Of a DNA stretch of 59,781 nt, positions 16,488 to 26,648 are shown piece by piece (positions within the stretch are counted from its first letter, which is position 1; each line of letters starts with the position of its first letter). A program made the translations under genes and the position numbers. The notes below the pieces were generated by a model. The model was not told the origin of the DNA, did no database searches, and was given only the letters and a program-made list of their open reading frames with translations. Source of the DNA: Nitrosomonas sp. Its GTDB lineage: Bacteria > Pseudomonadota > Gammaproteobacteria > Burkholderiales > Nitrosomonadaceae. The stretch covers positions 1 through 59,781 of the forward strand of contig NZ_JAIEME010000034.1 of assembly GCF_019752415.1 (NCBI RefSeq), in the 5' to 3' direction.

Positions 16488-17969
16488 ATGAAAACAGATA
16501 CAAAACCCGCGAACGATAATATTGGCTGGCGATTTGATAACAGTTATGCGCGTTTGCCCCAATCGCTGTATGCGCAGCTTCATCCCGTGCCAGTGCGTGC
16601 ACCGCGTGTGGTGATAGTCAATCATGCACTCGCAGAATCGTTAGGATTGGATTTCCGCACTTTACCCGAAGTGGAAGCCGCTTTGCTGTTTTCCGGTAAT
16701 GCTTTGCCTGACTCGATGCAGCCGATTGCGCAAGCCTATGCCGGTCATCAGTTTGGCCACTTATCGATGCTGGGAGATGGACGGGCGATATTGCTTGGCG
16801 AGCATGTTACTCCGGCGGGCGAACGGTATGATATTCAGCTCAAAGGCTCTGGCCAGACGCCGTTCTCACGGAGCGGCGACGGTCGTGCAGCGCTTGCGCC
16901 GATGTTGCGCGAATATATCATCAGCGAAGCGATGCATGCGCTTCACATACCCACCACACGCAGTCTTGCGGTAGTTGCCACCGGTGAGTCTGTGATGCGG
17001 GAAACCATGCTTCCCGGCGCGATTCTCACCCGTGTGGCGGCGAGTCATATCCGTGTGGGCACGTTTGAATATGTCGCGGGAACTGGGGATAAAGCGGGGA
17101 TTAAAACCTTGGCTGATTACGTTATCCAGCGTCATTACCCGGATCTTGCCGAAGCGGAGAATCCCTATCTTTCGCTGTTAAATAGCGTGATTGAACGCCA
17201 GGCGTCGCTCGTCGCCCAGTGGTTGCTGGTGGGTTTCATTCACGGCGTGATGAATACGGATAATATGACCATTAGCGGCGAGACGATTGATTATGGTCCT
17301 TGTGCATTTATGGATGCGTACGATCCGGATACGGTATTCAGCTCGATTGACCAGCGTGGCCGCTACAGCTACCGTAACCAGCCGCATATGGCGCAATGGA
17401 ACCTTGCGCGCTTCGCCGAAACATTGCTGCCGCTCATCCACCCCGAGCAGGAAAAAGCAGTGGCGTTAGCGGAACAAGCTATTCACGCTTTCCCGGAGAT
17501 ATACCAAGCCCATTGGCTGGCGGGAATGCGGAAAAAACTGGGATTGTTCACTGAAGAGGCCGAAGATAGCGAGCTGATTGCAAGCCTGCTTACCTGGATG
17601 CACACACACCAAGCCGATTACACCAATAGCTTTCGTGCGCTGGCTGATGAGACTTTTCCTGAAGATACGGTGTTTCAAGATGCTGATTTTGTTGCCTGGC
17701 ATGCACGCTGGCAGGCGAGACTATCGCGCCAACCGGAATCGATAGCATCTGCTTTGGGCTTAATGCGGGCGAATAATCCTGCGATCATACCGCGCAACCA
17801 CCGCGTTGAAGAAGCGCTGGCAGCCGCCTCTGAACGGGGTGATTATGCGCTGATGCAACGGTTGCTTGCGGCAGTGACAGCGCCATACGCCGATGCGCCG
17901 GAATATACTGATTACCGCGTCCCACCGGCACCTTCAGAGCGCGTGTATCAAACTTTCTGCGGAACATAA
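16488..17969 (+). CDS. selO: Protein adenylyltransferase SelO (YdiU)
   Basis: 493 residues from ATG 16488, the usual SelO length; an upstream ATG at 16392 would add 32 residues unlike the family. Recognisable blocks are FDNSYARLP near the start, AYAGHQFGHLSMLGDGRAIL, QLKGSGQTPFSRSGDGRA around 118-135 (ATP-binding, inverted pseudokinase active site), HIRVGTFEYVA, and GFIHGVMNTDNMTISGETIDYGP with the metal-binding Asn/Asp. SelO transfers AMP to hydroxyl side chains of redox-related proteins and contributes to oxidative-stress resistance. It is followed directly by a strong hairpin terminator. Confidence 0.95.
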   Translation: MKTDTKPANDNIGWRFDNSYARLPQSLYAQLHPVPVRAPRVVIVNHALAESLGLDFRTLPEVEAALLFSGNALPDSMQPIAQAYAGHQFGHLSMLGDGRAILLGEHVTPAGERYDIQLKGSGQTPFSRSGDGRAALAPMLREYIISEAMHALHIPTTRSLAVVATGESVMRETMLPGAILTRVAASHIRVGTFEYVAGTGDKAGIKTLADYVIQRHYPDLAEAENPYLSLLNSVIERQASLVAQWLLVGFIHGVMNTDNMTISGETIDYGPCAFMDAYDPDTVFSSIDQRGRYSYRNQPHMAQWNLARFAETLLPLIHPEQEKAVALAEQAIHAFPEIYQAHWLAGMRKKLGLFTEEAEDSELIASLLTWMHTHQADYTNSFRALADETFPEDTVFQDADFVAWHARWQARLSRQPESIASALGLMRANNPAIIPRNHRVEEALAAASERGDYALMQRLLAAVTAPYADAPEYTDYRVPPAPSERVYQTFCGT

Positions 17970-18007
17970 GTCTGTTACGCAACAATTCTGAATCAGCACT
18001 AGATAAC

Positions 18008-18045
18008 ACAAAGGCGCAATTATTTTTCAATAATTGCGCCTTTGT
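18008..18045. terminator. Bidirectional terminator between selO and pntB
   Basis: A perfect 17-base inverted repeat ACAAAGGCGCAATTATT / AATAATTGCGCCTTTGT encloses the loop TTTC. It lies 39 bases behind selO and 27 bases behind the convergent pntB gene, so it can stop both transcripts. Confidence 0.92.
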
Positions 18046-18071
18046 TGTTTGAATAAAAACCTTTCAGTGCG

Positions 18072-19454
18072 TCACAGTGCCTTGACCAAATGCTCAACAA
18101 CTTTCTTGGCATCTCCAAATATCATCATGGTTTTATCCATATAGAACAGGTCGTTATCAAGACCGGCATAACCCACAGCCATACTGCGTTTAACTACCAT
18201 CACAGTACGCGCTTTATGCGCATCCAAGATCGGCATGCCATAAATCGGACTACCGGGAACATTCGCTGCCGGATTCACCACATCATTCGCACCCAACACC
18301 AGCACAACATCTGTGTTTGAGAAATCGCTGTTGATTTCATCCATCTCCAGGACTTGCTCATAAGGAATCTCGGCTTCTGCCAGCAACACATTCATGTGTC
18401 CCGGCATACGTCCGGCTACCGGATGAATCGCAAAGCGGACATTAACGCCTTTTTCATGTAATTTTTCAGCCAATTCCTTGACGGCATGTTGCGCCCTTGC
18501 AACGGCCAAACCATAGCCAGGCACAATTATGACACTGTCGGCATTACCCATTAAGAAAGCGGCATCTTCCGCACTGCCGCTGCGGTATGTCTTCTGCACC
18601 CCATCATCTGCCGCCGCTGCGGTTCCACCGTCACTGCCAAAACCACCCAATATGACCGATAGAAATGGCCGGTTCATGGCTTTACACATAATATACGAGA
18701 GAATCGCACCCGAGCTGCCTACCAGTGATCCTGCGATGATCAACATCGGATTACCCAGAGAGAAACCAATACCTGCCGCAGCCCAGCCCGAATAGGAGTT
18801 CAGCATGGATATCACTACCGGCATATCAGCGCCGCCAATAGGAACAATAATCAAGAATCCCAAAATGAATGCGATGGCGGTCATTGCAATAAATGCGTTC
18901 CAGTTGGTCGTTTCACTAAAGAAAAACCACAAACCAAATCCGATCATCGCGATTGCCAGCAATAAATTAATCATATGCTGGCCGCTGAAAACAATTGGGG
19001 TACCGCTCATGCGGCCGGATAATTTCAGGAACGCAATCACTGAACCGGACCATGTCATGGCACCAATAAAGGTGCCCAAAAACAATTCCAGTTTACTGCC
19101 ACCCGGTAAAATTTCCGGCAAACCGAATGAAACCGGATTATTCACCGCTGCAATCGCAATAAACACGGCGGCCAAACCAACCAGTGAGTGCATAAACGCA
19201 ACCAATTCCGGCATTGCCGTCATCTGCACACGCTGCGCAACAAGCGCGCCAATAATACCGCCCACTGCAATACACCCTAAAATCAGGGGCCAATTCTGGG
19301 TAAGCGTTAAGGTTGTGGCAACCGCAATCGCCATACCAACCATACCGAATAAATTGCCACGGCGTGCAGATTCAGGCGAGCTTAGCCCTTTTAGGGCCAG
19401 TATAAAAAATACTGAAGCCACTAAATATGCAAGTGCTACCATATTTGCTGACAT
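18072..19454 (-). CDS. pntB: NAD(P) transhydrogenase, beta subunit
   Basis: 460 residues. The N-terminal two thirds are membrane helices (domain II). The C-terminal part from about 285 is the NADP(H)-binding domain III, with VIIVPGYGLAVARAQHAV, IHPVAGRMPGHMNVLLAEA and VVLVLGANDVVNPAA. With PntA and the small membrane subunit it couples proton re-entry to hydride transfer from NADH to NADP+, supplying NADPH in the cytoplasmic membrane. Its ATG directly follows the stop of the upstream small subunit gene, so the genes are translationally linked. Confidence 0.96.
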   Translation of the reverse strand: MSANMVALAYLVASVFFILALKGLSSPESARRGNLFGMVGMAIAVATTLTLTQNWPLILGCIAVGGIIGALVAQRVQMTAMPELVAFMHSLVGLAAVFIAIAAVNNPVSFGLPEILPGGSKLELFLGTFIGAMTWSGSVIAFLKLSGRMSGTPIVFSGQHMINLLLAIAMIGFGLWFFFSETTNWNAFIAMTAIAFILGFLIIVPIGGADMPVVISMLNSYSGWAAAGIGFSLGNPMLIIAGSLVGSSGAILSYIMCKAMNRPFLSVILGGFGSDGGTAAAADDGVQKTYRSGSAEDAAFLMGNADSVIIVPGYGLAVARAQHAVKELAEKLHEKGVNVRFAIHPVAGRMPGHMNVLLAEAEIPYEQVLEMDEINSDFSNTDVVLVLGANDVVNPAANVPGSPIYGMPILDAHKARTVMVVKRSMAVGYAGLDNDLFYMDKTMMIFGDAKKVVEHLVKAL

Positions 19455-19763
19455 TTATGCGCTTCCTTTTTTGTCTTTTTTCTTGAACATTTCCAGCATC
19501 CGCTGACTCACCAGAAATCCACCAAAAACATTAATTGCAGCCAGTGTTACCGCAACGGCACCGAGCCACACTCCCCAATCCGTCTCAGCCGGGCCAGCCG
19601 CTAACATCGCGCCCACAAGAATAATGCCAGAAATAGCGTTCGTCACTGACATCAAAGGGGTATGCAACGCTGGAGTCACATTCCATACAACATGATAGCC
19701 AACAAAAACCGCCAGCACAAAAACTGTTAGATTGATAATAAATGGATCAATTTCACCAATCAT
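19455..19763 (-). CDS. pntAB: NAD(P) transhydrogenase, membrane part of alpha (PntA-2)
   Basis: 102 residues from ATG 19763 (AAAGGAG seven bases upstream). Three to four hydrophobic helices are visible: [20 protein letters not shown], then [10 protein letters not shown] and [20 protein letters not shown]. It is the piece that in E. coli is fused to the C-terminus of PntA, here separate as in many alpha- and betaproteobacteria. The terminal KKKDKKGSA tail is cytoplasmic. Gene order pntA-pntA2-pntB on one transcript. Confidence 0.94.
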   Translation of the reverse strand: MIGEIDPFIINLTVFVLAVFVGYHVVWNVTPALHTPLMSVTNAISGIILVGAMLAAGPAETDWGVWLGAVAVTLAAINVFGGFLVSQRMLEMFKKKDKKGSA

Positions 19764-19841
19764 GATTACTCCTTTAAATTCGTTAACCGTACGTTCTAAA
19801 TGTAGCAATTAATATTGCGTGCTTTTTGAGTCCGTTGCCGA

Positions 19842-20969
19842 TTATGCTTTACTGGCGATTTCTCCGCCCGAGCAAAGCAATGTCCCTGCAATAACCTCAT
19901 CCGAACGATCTATTTTAAGTTCACCGCTTTCTGGATCCAGCATCAAATTCAGAAAATTCATTAGGTTTCGTGCATACAAGGTACTGGAATCCGCTGCCAC
20001 TAAGCCCGGAAGATTTGCAATACCAATCAAATGCACGCCGTGTTTAACGACCGTTTTATCCAATTCGGATAACGGGCAATTGCCCCCTGCTTCAACCGCC
20101 ATATCCACAATTACCGAACCTGGTTTCATCGCTTGCACGGTTTCTTCCTTGATCAAAACAGGTGCCGGACGACCGGGAATTAACGCGGTTGTAATGATGA
20201 TATCCGCAGCGCTCGCGCGTTCATGCACCAACTCACCCTGACGCCGTTTATAGTCTTCCGACATCTCGGTCGCATAGCCGCCCGCGGTTTCAGCTTTGGC
20301 TTTTTCTTCCTCACTGAGTGGCACTTCTACAAATTTGGCACCCAAGCTTTCCACTTGCTCTTTGACTGCCGGCCGCACATCAAAAGCTTCAACCACGGCG
20401 CCCAGCCTTTTCGCTGTTGCAATCGCTTGCAAACCAGCCACACCCGCGCCCAAAATCAGAACGCGCGCTGCTTTCACCGTACCCGCTGCCGTCATCAGCA
20501 TGGGGAAGAACCGTTGATAAACGTTTGCCGCCATGATCACTGCTTTATAGCCCGCAATATTTGCCTGTGAGGATAAAACGTCCATATTCTGCGCACGCGA
20601 AATACGGGGCAACTTCTCCATCGCGAATGCAGTCAATCCATGTTGAACCAATGCGTCAACGCCCTCTTTATGATGCGGCGACAAAAGACCCAGCAATACA
20701 GCATCCTTACGCACCATCGCTAATTCGCTGGATTCCGGGCCACGTACCTTGAGTACAATCTGTGATTGCGCATACAACTCTGCCACATCAGTGACTATCG
20801 TTGCCCCCGCCTCTTGATAGGCGGAGTCCGGTATACTGGCACCTGCGCCAGCACCTGACTGCACTAAAACTTTATGAACACCCTTGGCAGTATATTTTTT
20901 CACGGTCTCCGGTGTCGCTGCTACACGCGTTTCTCCGCCGCGAATCTCTGCTGGTATGCCTATATGCAT
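19842..20969 (-). CDS. pntA: NAD(P) transhydrogenase, NAD(H)-binding alpha subunit 1
   Basis: 375 residues from ATG 20969, with GGGAGA upstream. It begins MHIGIPAEIRGGETRVAATP, the standard alanine-dehydrogenase/PntA N-terminus. The Rossmann NAD-binding segment RVLILGAGVAGLQAIATAKR lies in the middle, followed by VVEAFDVRPAVKEQVESLGA and, later, PGRPAPVLI and VIVDMAVEAGGNCPLS. This soluble domain I hands hydride from NADH to the NADP domain of PntB. A family B MITE lies 59 bases upstream, within the probable promoter region. Confidence 0.96.
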   Translation of the reverse strand: MHIGIPAEIRGGETRVAATPETVKKYTAKGVHKVLVQSGAGAGASIPDSAYQEAGATIVTDVAELYAQSQIVLKVRGPESSELAMVRKDAVLLGLLSPHHKEGVDALVQHGLTAFAMEKLPRISRAQNMDVLSSQANIAGYKAVIMAANVYQRFFPMLMTAAGTVKAARVLILGAGVAGLQAIATAKRLGAVVEAFDVRPAVKEQVESLGAKFVEVPLSEEEKAKAETAGGYATEMSEDYKRRQGELVHERASAADIIITTALIPGRPAPVLIKEETVQAMKPGSVIVDMAVEAGGNCPLSELDKTVVKHGVHLIGIANLPGLVAADSSTLYARNLMNFLNLMLDPESGELKIDRSDEVIAGTLLCSGGEIASKA

Positions 20970-21027
20970 TGATGATCTCCCTTTTCTTGCCAACCTGCTT
21001 ACAAACAAAAACCAAAATTTGTGCTCA

Positions 21028-21117
21028 AGGGCAGCTCTAAAAAATCCAAATTACATCTCAACACTTTGTTGCTCGTGCCTCGTGTTGTTTAGAACTTTGA
21101 ATTTTTAGAGACGCCCT
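21028..21117. mobile_element. Family B MITE, short copy (90 bp)
   Basis: Ends AGGGCAGCTCTAAAAAATCC and complement of AGGGCGTCTCTAAAAATTC. The interior (in reverse) reads TTCTAAACAACACGAGGCAC then GAGCAACAAAGTGTTG, matching the 143-bp copy at 7508. It sits between the HPt gene and pntA and may influence pnt expression. Apart from it, 20970-21232 contains no gene. Confidence 0.85.
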
Positions 21118-21232
21118 GAATTCTTTTAACGAACTGCGAATTATAAATCAATTTGCACGTAATGCATTACATGGATTAGGAAAAACTTGATATTGCTTGA
21201 TTTTCTGATCACTCACTTCCCTTCGGGGGATC

Positions 21233-21619
21233 TTAATCACTCATTTCACTGAATTCGTTTTCTAATTGTTGCGTAATCTTTTCCAGTAAAGACGGGATCT
21301 TTTCCAGCAATGACTCCGCATCGGACCAATTACTGTCGGTATTGGCTTTCTCAAGCCCTTCACATAAATCAGCGAAACTTGAGGCACCGATTGTTCTGGC
21401 AGAAGATTTTAGTTTATGCCCTAAACGACCGAGTGTTGGCAAGTCTTTTTTAGACTGCGCCTCTTTCATTTCCGCTAACGTGTCATTGGCAACTTCAATG
21501 AATTTAAGCCCGAATTTTCGCACCAACGCATTATTGTTATGAAACATCTGACGCAATGCTGCCATATCAACTGCTACGGGCTCCTCCCGCAATGGCGCTT
21601 TCTCTGCTCGCTCAGTCAC
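21233..21619 (-). CDS. HPt phosphotransfer protein
   Basis: 128 residues, an all-helical histidine phosphotransfer domain. The phospho-accepting His68 is in RLGHKLKSSARTIGASSFADLCEGLE, read as RLGHKLKSSARTIGA and SFADLCEGLE. Preceding FGLKFIEVANDTLAEMKEA and the trailing helix fit the four-helix bundle. HPt proteins relay phosphate between receivers. The gene follows the large flavoprotein gene by 64 bases, and two receiver genes lie just upstream of that gene, which suggests one phosphorelay; the sensor kinase is not in the window. Confidence 0.88.
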   Translation of the reverse strand: MTERAEKAPLREEPVAVDMAALRQMFHNNNALVRKFGLKFIEVANDTLAEMKEAQSKKDLPTLGRLGHKLKSSARTIGASSFADLCEGLEKANTDSNWSDAESLLEKIPSLLEKITQQLENEFSEMSD

Positions 21620-21683
21620 TTTATTTTACCCTCCGAGATCGTTGCAAAATCCTGTGTAAAAATCCAAGCCCAAACAAAATATT

Positions 21684-24600
21684 TTATCCCAAGCCGTTTA
21701 CACAACGTCCGATCCATTGATTTGTCAACTTCTCCTGCACCGTATTCTGACGTAAGCGCATTGCCAGTCCGGGGAAATCCACCTGATCCAACGGTTGATC
21801 CTGATTAAAACAAGAAAATACGTAAGTAATTTTTCCAGTTTCAGGATCCTGATGCGGTTGCAGGCACTGCGCACAAATTTCCTTCATCATGCACTGCATC
21901 GGAGAGTTAATTGAGCCAATGGCAAAATGATCTGCTTTTAAGTAAGGCTTCAATTGGTTATGACGCGCCAGGCCTACTGCAGCCATCATGCGGTCTGAAC
22001 CAATCGCAATAATATGGTCGGCTTCAGCCAATGCCACCGGTTGCACGCCTAATTCACCGCTGCCATAAGCAACCATGGATTGTACGATATTACCCACATA
22101 GCTTTTATCCTGCGGACGCGTTGCTTCAAAGCCTGGAGATTCGTCACAGCACCATACGACGATATCCGCTGCCGCTTCAATTTCGGCCACCTTATAGCGA
22201 TCAATGAGCTTTTTATAACCTGCAAAATATAAAACCTTCGATCCGGCAGCACGTGCCGCTGCGCCAATAGAAAATAGCACCGCGTTACCCAAACCGCCAC
22301 CCACTAGCACCACGGTTTTACCCGCTGGAATTTCTGTCGGCGTGCCGGTGGGGCCCATCAGCACAACTGGTTCGCCCGGTTTCAACAACGTGCACAGATT
22401 AGAAGATCCGCCCATTTCCAAAACAATGAGTGAAACCAAACCGCGTTCAATATCTACGGATGCCCCCGTCAATGCAAGGCCTTCCATTGCTAATCGAGTA
22501 TCGCCAGCAACGGTTGCCAGCGTGGCATAGTTCTGGAACCGATAAAACTGGCCCGGTTGAAAATGTTCTGCCGCCATCGGCGCATGCACTACCACTTCGA
22601 TAATATTGGGAGTCAGTCTTTCCACTTTATAAATTGTTGCCCGCAACTGACTATTCAGTTGCGCAAAGAAATGTTCTGCTGGCTGATCCGATTTTGGCTT
22701 AACGCGTTCCAGCACTCGGCTCACCACCGGGTAACCTTGCTTGGCACTGGACATCGCTTTCACTACGTTACCAGAATAAGATGGATGCAAATCACCGAAG
22801 AAACTGATGAAACGTCCATCTTGGCTATCTCCGTAGCGACTGAGTAGCACCATCGGTGTCTCCGGTTTGGGATTGGCATACGCCGGTTGCACCGGATTGC
22901 CTTCTTCGTCGCAAGCCGCAAAATAACGACCATTGAGCTTAAATTGTTTGTCATCCTCCCGCGCCAACACCGTATTAGGCTGAGTTCCCGCAGCAACCAG
23001 CAAGGCACGCGCCGGTAATTCCACTTCGCCAGCATCATGCCACTGTCCAGTTTCATCCCGCTTCTGCACCGAAAACCTTACCGATTGCGTATGCCCCCAA
23101 GCATCCACATTGACCCGCACCGGTATCATACCTTCGGCAAACCAGATACCTTCTTCCAGAGCCTTCTCAACTTCTTCATGATTCAACGTATAGGAAGGAC
23201 TGTCTGCGAGGCGTTTCCGGTAGGCTAGGGTTGCGCCACCCCAGGATTGCAGTAATTTGATAACACCCGGCGTCCTTCCTTCCTGTTGTGCAGCTTGGCG
23301 TTCCGCCCGTATGGCTCGTCCATGACTCAGAAATTCTTCTGCAATCTCTTTTTCTTCAGCATCCCAAGCCTCACGAACATTAGCCTCTCCCTTCGCAGCC
23401 GACAAAATTTCATAGCGTTGCAAAAATTTTTCTACTTGTAATGGATAATAGGCCAGCGCCTCAGTCGCCGTATCGATAGCCGTCAAACCACCGCCGATCA
23501 CCACCACCGGCAAGCGTAATTGCATATTGGCAATGGAATCACTCTGTGCAGCACCCGTTAATTGCAGCCCCATCAGAAAATCCGATGCCGCGCGGACACC
23601 GCGTGCCAATCCATTCGGCAAATCCAACACGGTAGGGCGTCCTGCGCCCGCTGCTAGTGCAACATGATCAAAACCCATGGCAAACGCGTCTTCGGTCGTC
23701 AAGGTGCCGCCAAAACGCACCCCTCCGAACAAGGCAAATTCTTCCCGGCGCTCCAATAACAGACGAATTAATTTCAGAAAATTTTTGTTCCAGCGCACGG
23801 TAATTCCGTACTCAGCCACGCCGCCGAAACCAGCCGGCATGCGCTGATCCAAATTCTCCTCCAGAATGCTGGCAATACGAATCGCTTTAAATGGTACACG
23901 TTCACCCTGTTGATTCACACCCGAGATTTCTTCTGGCAGAGGTTCGATCTTAAGTCCATCAATTCCTACGACGGTATGACCCTCATTCATTAAATGATGC
24001 GCCAGCGTATAACCGGCAGGTCCCATTCCAACCACCAAAACCTTGCGGCCAGATGCCGGTTTCGGTACCGGCCGGCGCAGATTCAAGGGATTCCAGCGTG
24101 TCAATAAGCTATAGATCTCAAATCCCCAGGGTAGCGCCAACACATCTTTCAACGTCCGTGTTTCGGCTTGCGGGATATCAACCGGCTCCTGCTTTTGATA
24201 AATGCAGGATTTCATACAATCATTACAAATACGATGACCGGTTCCGGCACACATCGGATTATCCAGCGCAATCATCGCCAGACTACCTACCGCGACACCT
24301 TGCGTCTTGAGTTTATGAAATTCGGAAATGCGTTCCTCCAAGGGACAACCTGCCAACAAGGCGCCCAATTCACTTCTCTTGAAGGTAGGCGGTTCATCCG
24401 GCGATTTGGATTTTTGTATCAAACCTTTGGAACACGAATCTTTACCTTGCTCGTGGCACCAGATGCAGTAATTGGCTTCATCCAGCGCACCCATGAGATC
24501 AGTACCCGCATCGGTCAGCGCAAAGCCGTTACGCTCACGTAAATGCCCAAGCCGATGCACCCGGTATCCGGCTGATTCATCCGTATCCAGGGACAATAAA

Positions 24601-25232
24601 TGTTGAAAATCTAATTTCGCTGGCGACTTGAATAAAATACCCTGCTGCGTATGTTGTTGTCCGGCAGGTGTCCTCAGTGCCCAGGCCGCATAGTGCAACG
24701 CCTTGTTTAACCGCAACTCATTCTCTGCTTCTGCATCCATCCATTGCGTCACATGGGTGGCAAAAACCAATTCTGAAAAGGTTCCACCAAACTCTGCCGC
24801 CAATTCTTTTTCTAGTGCCAACCCATCGATACCAGCCAATTCTTCATCGCTGACTTTTCCTTTGGCCCGGCGCTGAACAAATTGCCGTTTACAGAAATAT
24901 AACGGGGCCAGCTCATGATGCTTTGCAGCCAGTTGTTGCACTTCCGTCTCTATATTAAACAACCGGGCAATAAAATCTTCCACCCAAGGCGCAATCTCTA
25001 TCAATAATGCAGAATCATCTTTCGGTAGCAATTCATCGGGATGCACGCGCGCATATTCCAGCTTTTTACACAGTGATTCATCGCCGGTACGAAGAAAATC
25101 CAGAAATATCTGATCCAGTTTGACCAAACCACTGCGACGGTAGAGATCGGTAATTGTGAAGCCAAAGTTAAAATTCGATGAAGTTATCGTTGTTTCTTGT
25201 TGCATGTGCAGCGTGGCATCTATTTTTGTCAT
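21684..25232 (-). CDS. NfnAB-like fused FAD/NAD(P)/Fe-S oxidoreductase
   Basis: 1182 residues from ATG 25232. Residues 1-380 are an unusual N-terminal region ending in cysteine motifs (CIWCHEQGKDSC; CAGTGHRICNDCMKSC). A GltD/NfnB-like unit follows, with FAD-binding VLVVGMGPAGYTLAHHL near 395 and NADPH-binding VVVIGGGLTAIDTATEAL near 577. From about 860 a ferredoxin-reductase/PyrK-like unit appears (HFQPGQFYRFQNY; VVLVGGGLGNAVLFSIG), ending in a [2Fe-2S]-type cluster CMMKEICAQC...SCF around 1114-1136. NfnA and NfnB are separate subunits in anaerobes; here they seem fused. It probably moves electrons between NAD(P)H and an unknown partner. Overlap with bifurcating chemistry is inferred, not shown. 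Confidence 0.72.
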   Translation of the reverse strand: MTKIDATLHMQQETTITSSNFNFGFTITDLYRRSGLVKLDQIFLDFLRTGDESLCKKLEYARVHPDELLPKDDSALLIEIAPWVEDFIARLFNIETEVQQLAAKHHELAPLYFCKRQFVQRRAKGKVSDEELAGIDGLALEKELAAEFGGTFSELVFATHVTQWMDAEAENELRLNKALHYAAWALRTPAGQQHTQQGILFKSPAKLDFQHLLSLDTDESAGYRVHRLGHLRERNGFALTDAGTDLMGALDEANYCIWCHEQGKDSCSKGLIQKSKSPDEPPTFKRSELGALLAGCPLEERISEFHKLKTQGVAVGSLAMIALDNPMCAGTGHRICNDCMKSCIYQKQEPVDIPQAETRTLKDVLALPWGFEIYSLLTRWNPLNLRRPVPKPASGRKVLVVGMGPAGYTLAHHLMNEGHTVVGIDGLKIEPLPEEISGVNQQGERVPFKAIRIASILEENLDQRMPAGFGGVAEYGITVRWNKNFLKLIRLLLERREEFALFGGVRFGGTLTTEDAFAMGFDHVALAAGAGRPTVLDLPNGLARGVRAASDFLMGLQLTGAAQSDSIANMQLRLPVVVIGGGLTAIDTATEALAYYPLQVEKFLQRYEILSAAKGEANVREAWDAEEKEIAEEFLSHGRAIRAERQAAQQEGRTPGVIKLLQSWGGATLAYRKRLADSPSYTLNHEEVEKALEEGIWFAEGMIPVRVNVDAWGHTQSVRFSVQKRDETGQWHDAGEVELPARALLVAAGTQPNTVLAREDDKQFKLNGRYFAACDEEGNPVQPAYANPKPETPMVLLSRYGDSQDGRFISFFGDLHPSYSGNVVKAMSSAKQGYPVVSRVLERVKPKSDQPAEHFFAQLNSQLRATIYKVERLTPNIIEVVVHAPMAAEHFQPGQFYRFQNYATLATVAGDTRLAMEGLALTGASVDIERGLVSLIVLEMGGSSNLCTLLKPGEPVVLMGPTGTPTEIPAGKTVVLVGGGLGNAVLFSIGAAARAAGSKVLYFAGYKKLIDRYKVAEIEAAADIVVWCCDESPGFEATRPQDKSYVGNIVQSMVAYGSGELGVQPVALAEADHIIAIGSDRMMAAVGLARHNQLKPYLKADHFAIGSINSPMQCMMKEICAQCLQPHQDPETGKITYVFSCFNQDQPLDQVDFPGLAMRLRQNTVQEKLTNQWIGRCVNGLG

Positions 25233-25344
25233 AATCAATCGTTCAAAATTTTATTATTTATTTCTAACACCAGTACAGGTCGTTATTATTTCTGATAATA
25301 CTTGTAGTTATTGTGAGCAATTTGTGCAAGGCACTGAATCTTTA

Positions 25345-26556
25345 TCAATGCCTGTGATTTATTTTTTCATACTCAGATAGCCACTTGATAAATTCATCGG
25401 GCGGCATCGGTTTTGCAATGAAATAACCTTGAATCTCATCACAGCCAAGCGCTGCGGCCAGTTCGTAGTCTGCTTTAATTTCAATTCCTTCCACCACCAC
25501 ATTCAAGCCAAAAACCCTGCCTAATTTTATACTCGACTCAAGCATTGCGCGAGTGGCTGGATCTGCCGCAGCACCATGCGCAAAAATTCGGTCTACTTTG
25601 AGTTCCGTAAAGGGCATATGCTTTAGCGTTTCCATAGACGAATAACCTGTGCCAAAATCATCAATGGCCAATCCAAAACCTTTAAGTCTTATCCGTGTCA
25701 GAATATCCAGAGTTTGCGCAAAGTCTTTTCCCAATTTGCTTTCAGTGATTTCCAGAATCATGCGGTCAATCGGCACATTACAATCACGCACCGCTTTTTC
25801 ATAAACCTCAGGTAAATTAAATCGATCCAGATTTTCCATTGAAACATTGACGGAAACCTTTAAGTCCAGCCCTTGCTGTAACCACACATCCAATTGCTGA
25901 GCGGCTTTTGTTAAAACATTGCGAGTCAATTCATTAATCAACCCACACTGCTCGATAACTGGAATAAAACTGTCCGGTGAAACGTAACCGTATTCTGCAT
26001 GGCGCCAGCGTGCCAGGCATTCAACGCTTGTCACATGACCGCTGGAAACAGCAACTTTTGGTTGGTAAAATAAGTCAATATGATCAGCAATCAGTGCTTG
26101 TTTAATCTCTTCTACATCAAAGATCTGTCTCATCCGGAATGAATCAATGCTTTTCAAGGCTGGCGAAGCGAGCTGTTCCAGTATCGCTGCCAAAGAACCC
26201 ACTGTAACCGGTTTAGCCAATGTACCAATGATATTCAATCCACGTGCAGTGGCCAAACGTTCTGTTGCTTTGAGCAAATCAGGGTTTATCCCTGAAAATA
26301 ATACAATCCTGCCCCTATAATTTTGATCAGCTATGTTGCGCAGAAACTCAATGCCATCCATCCCCGGCATTTCTATGTCACAAATTAGCAGATCAATCGC
26401 AGCGACTTGTGCAGACAGTACAAATAGGCCTGCTTTGCCATCTTCCGCAACCAACACTTCATTGACACCCAGCTCTCTCAATAAATGACTAACAAACTCC
26501 AGCATGAATTTATCGTCATCGAGCACCAACACACGTGTCTGCTTCACTTTATTCAT
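25345..26556 (-). CDS. Receiver-EAL response regulator (c-di-GMP phosphodiesterase)
   Basis: 403 residues. The N-terminal receiver has acidic DDD at 13-15, phospho-acceptor D60 in LLICDIEMPGMDG and Lys115 in LAKPV. The EAL domain spans about 150-400. Its signature is E179-C-L instead of EAL, and the other catalytic residues are visible: VSVNVS (Asn), LEITES (Glu), IDDFGTGYSS (two Asp), ELKVDR (Lys), VVEGIE (Glu) and EIQGY. It should therefore hydrolyse cyclic di-GMP under control of phosphorylation. It lies 107 bases upstream of the flavoprotein gene and downstream of a stand-alone receiver. Confidence 0.93.
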   Translation of the reverse strand: MNKVKQTRVLVLDDDKFMLEFVSHLLRELGVNEVLVAEDGKAGLFVLSAQVAAIDLLICDIEMPGMDGIEFLRNIADQNYRGRIVLFSGINPDLLKATERLATARGLNIIGTLAKPVTVGSLAAILEQLASPALKSIDSFRMRQIFDVEEIKQALIADHIDLFYQPKVAVSSGHVTSVECLARWRHAEYGYVSPDSFIPVIEQCGLINELTRNVLTKAAQQLDVWLQQGLDLKVSVNVSMENLDRFNLPEVYEKAVRDCNVPIDRMILEITESKLGKDFAQTLDILTRIRLKGFGLAIDDFGTGYSSMETLKHMPFTELKVDRIFAHGAAADPATRAMLESSIKLGRVFGLNVVVEGIEIKADYELAAALGCDEIQGYFIAKPMPPDEFIKWLSEYEKINHRH

Positions 26557-26648
26557 TCGAATCGTTGTTAAAGCCCACTATAATGCCACTGATTCATCGT
26601 ACAAGAACCATTCAATCATCAATCTCTGTGTCTAATACAATCCTATTA

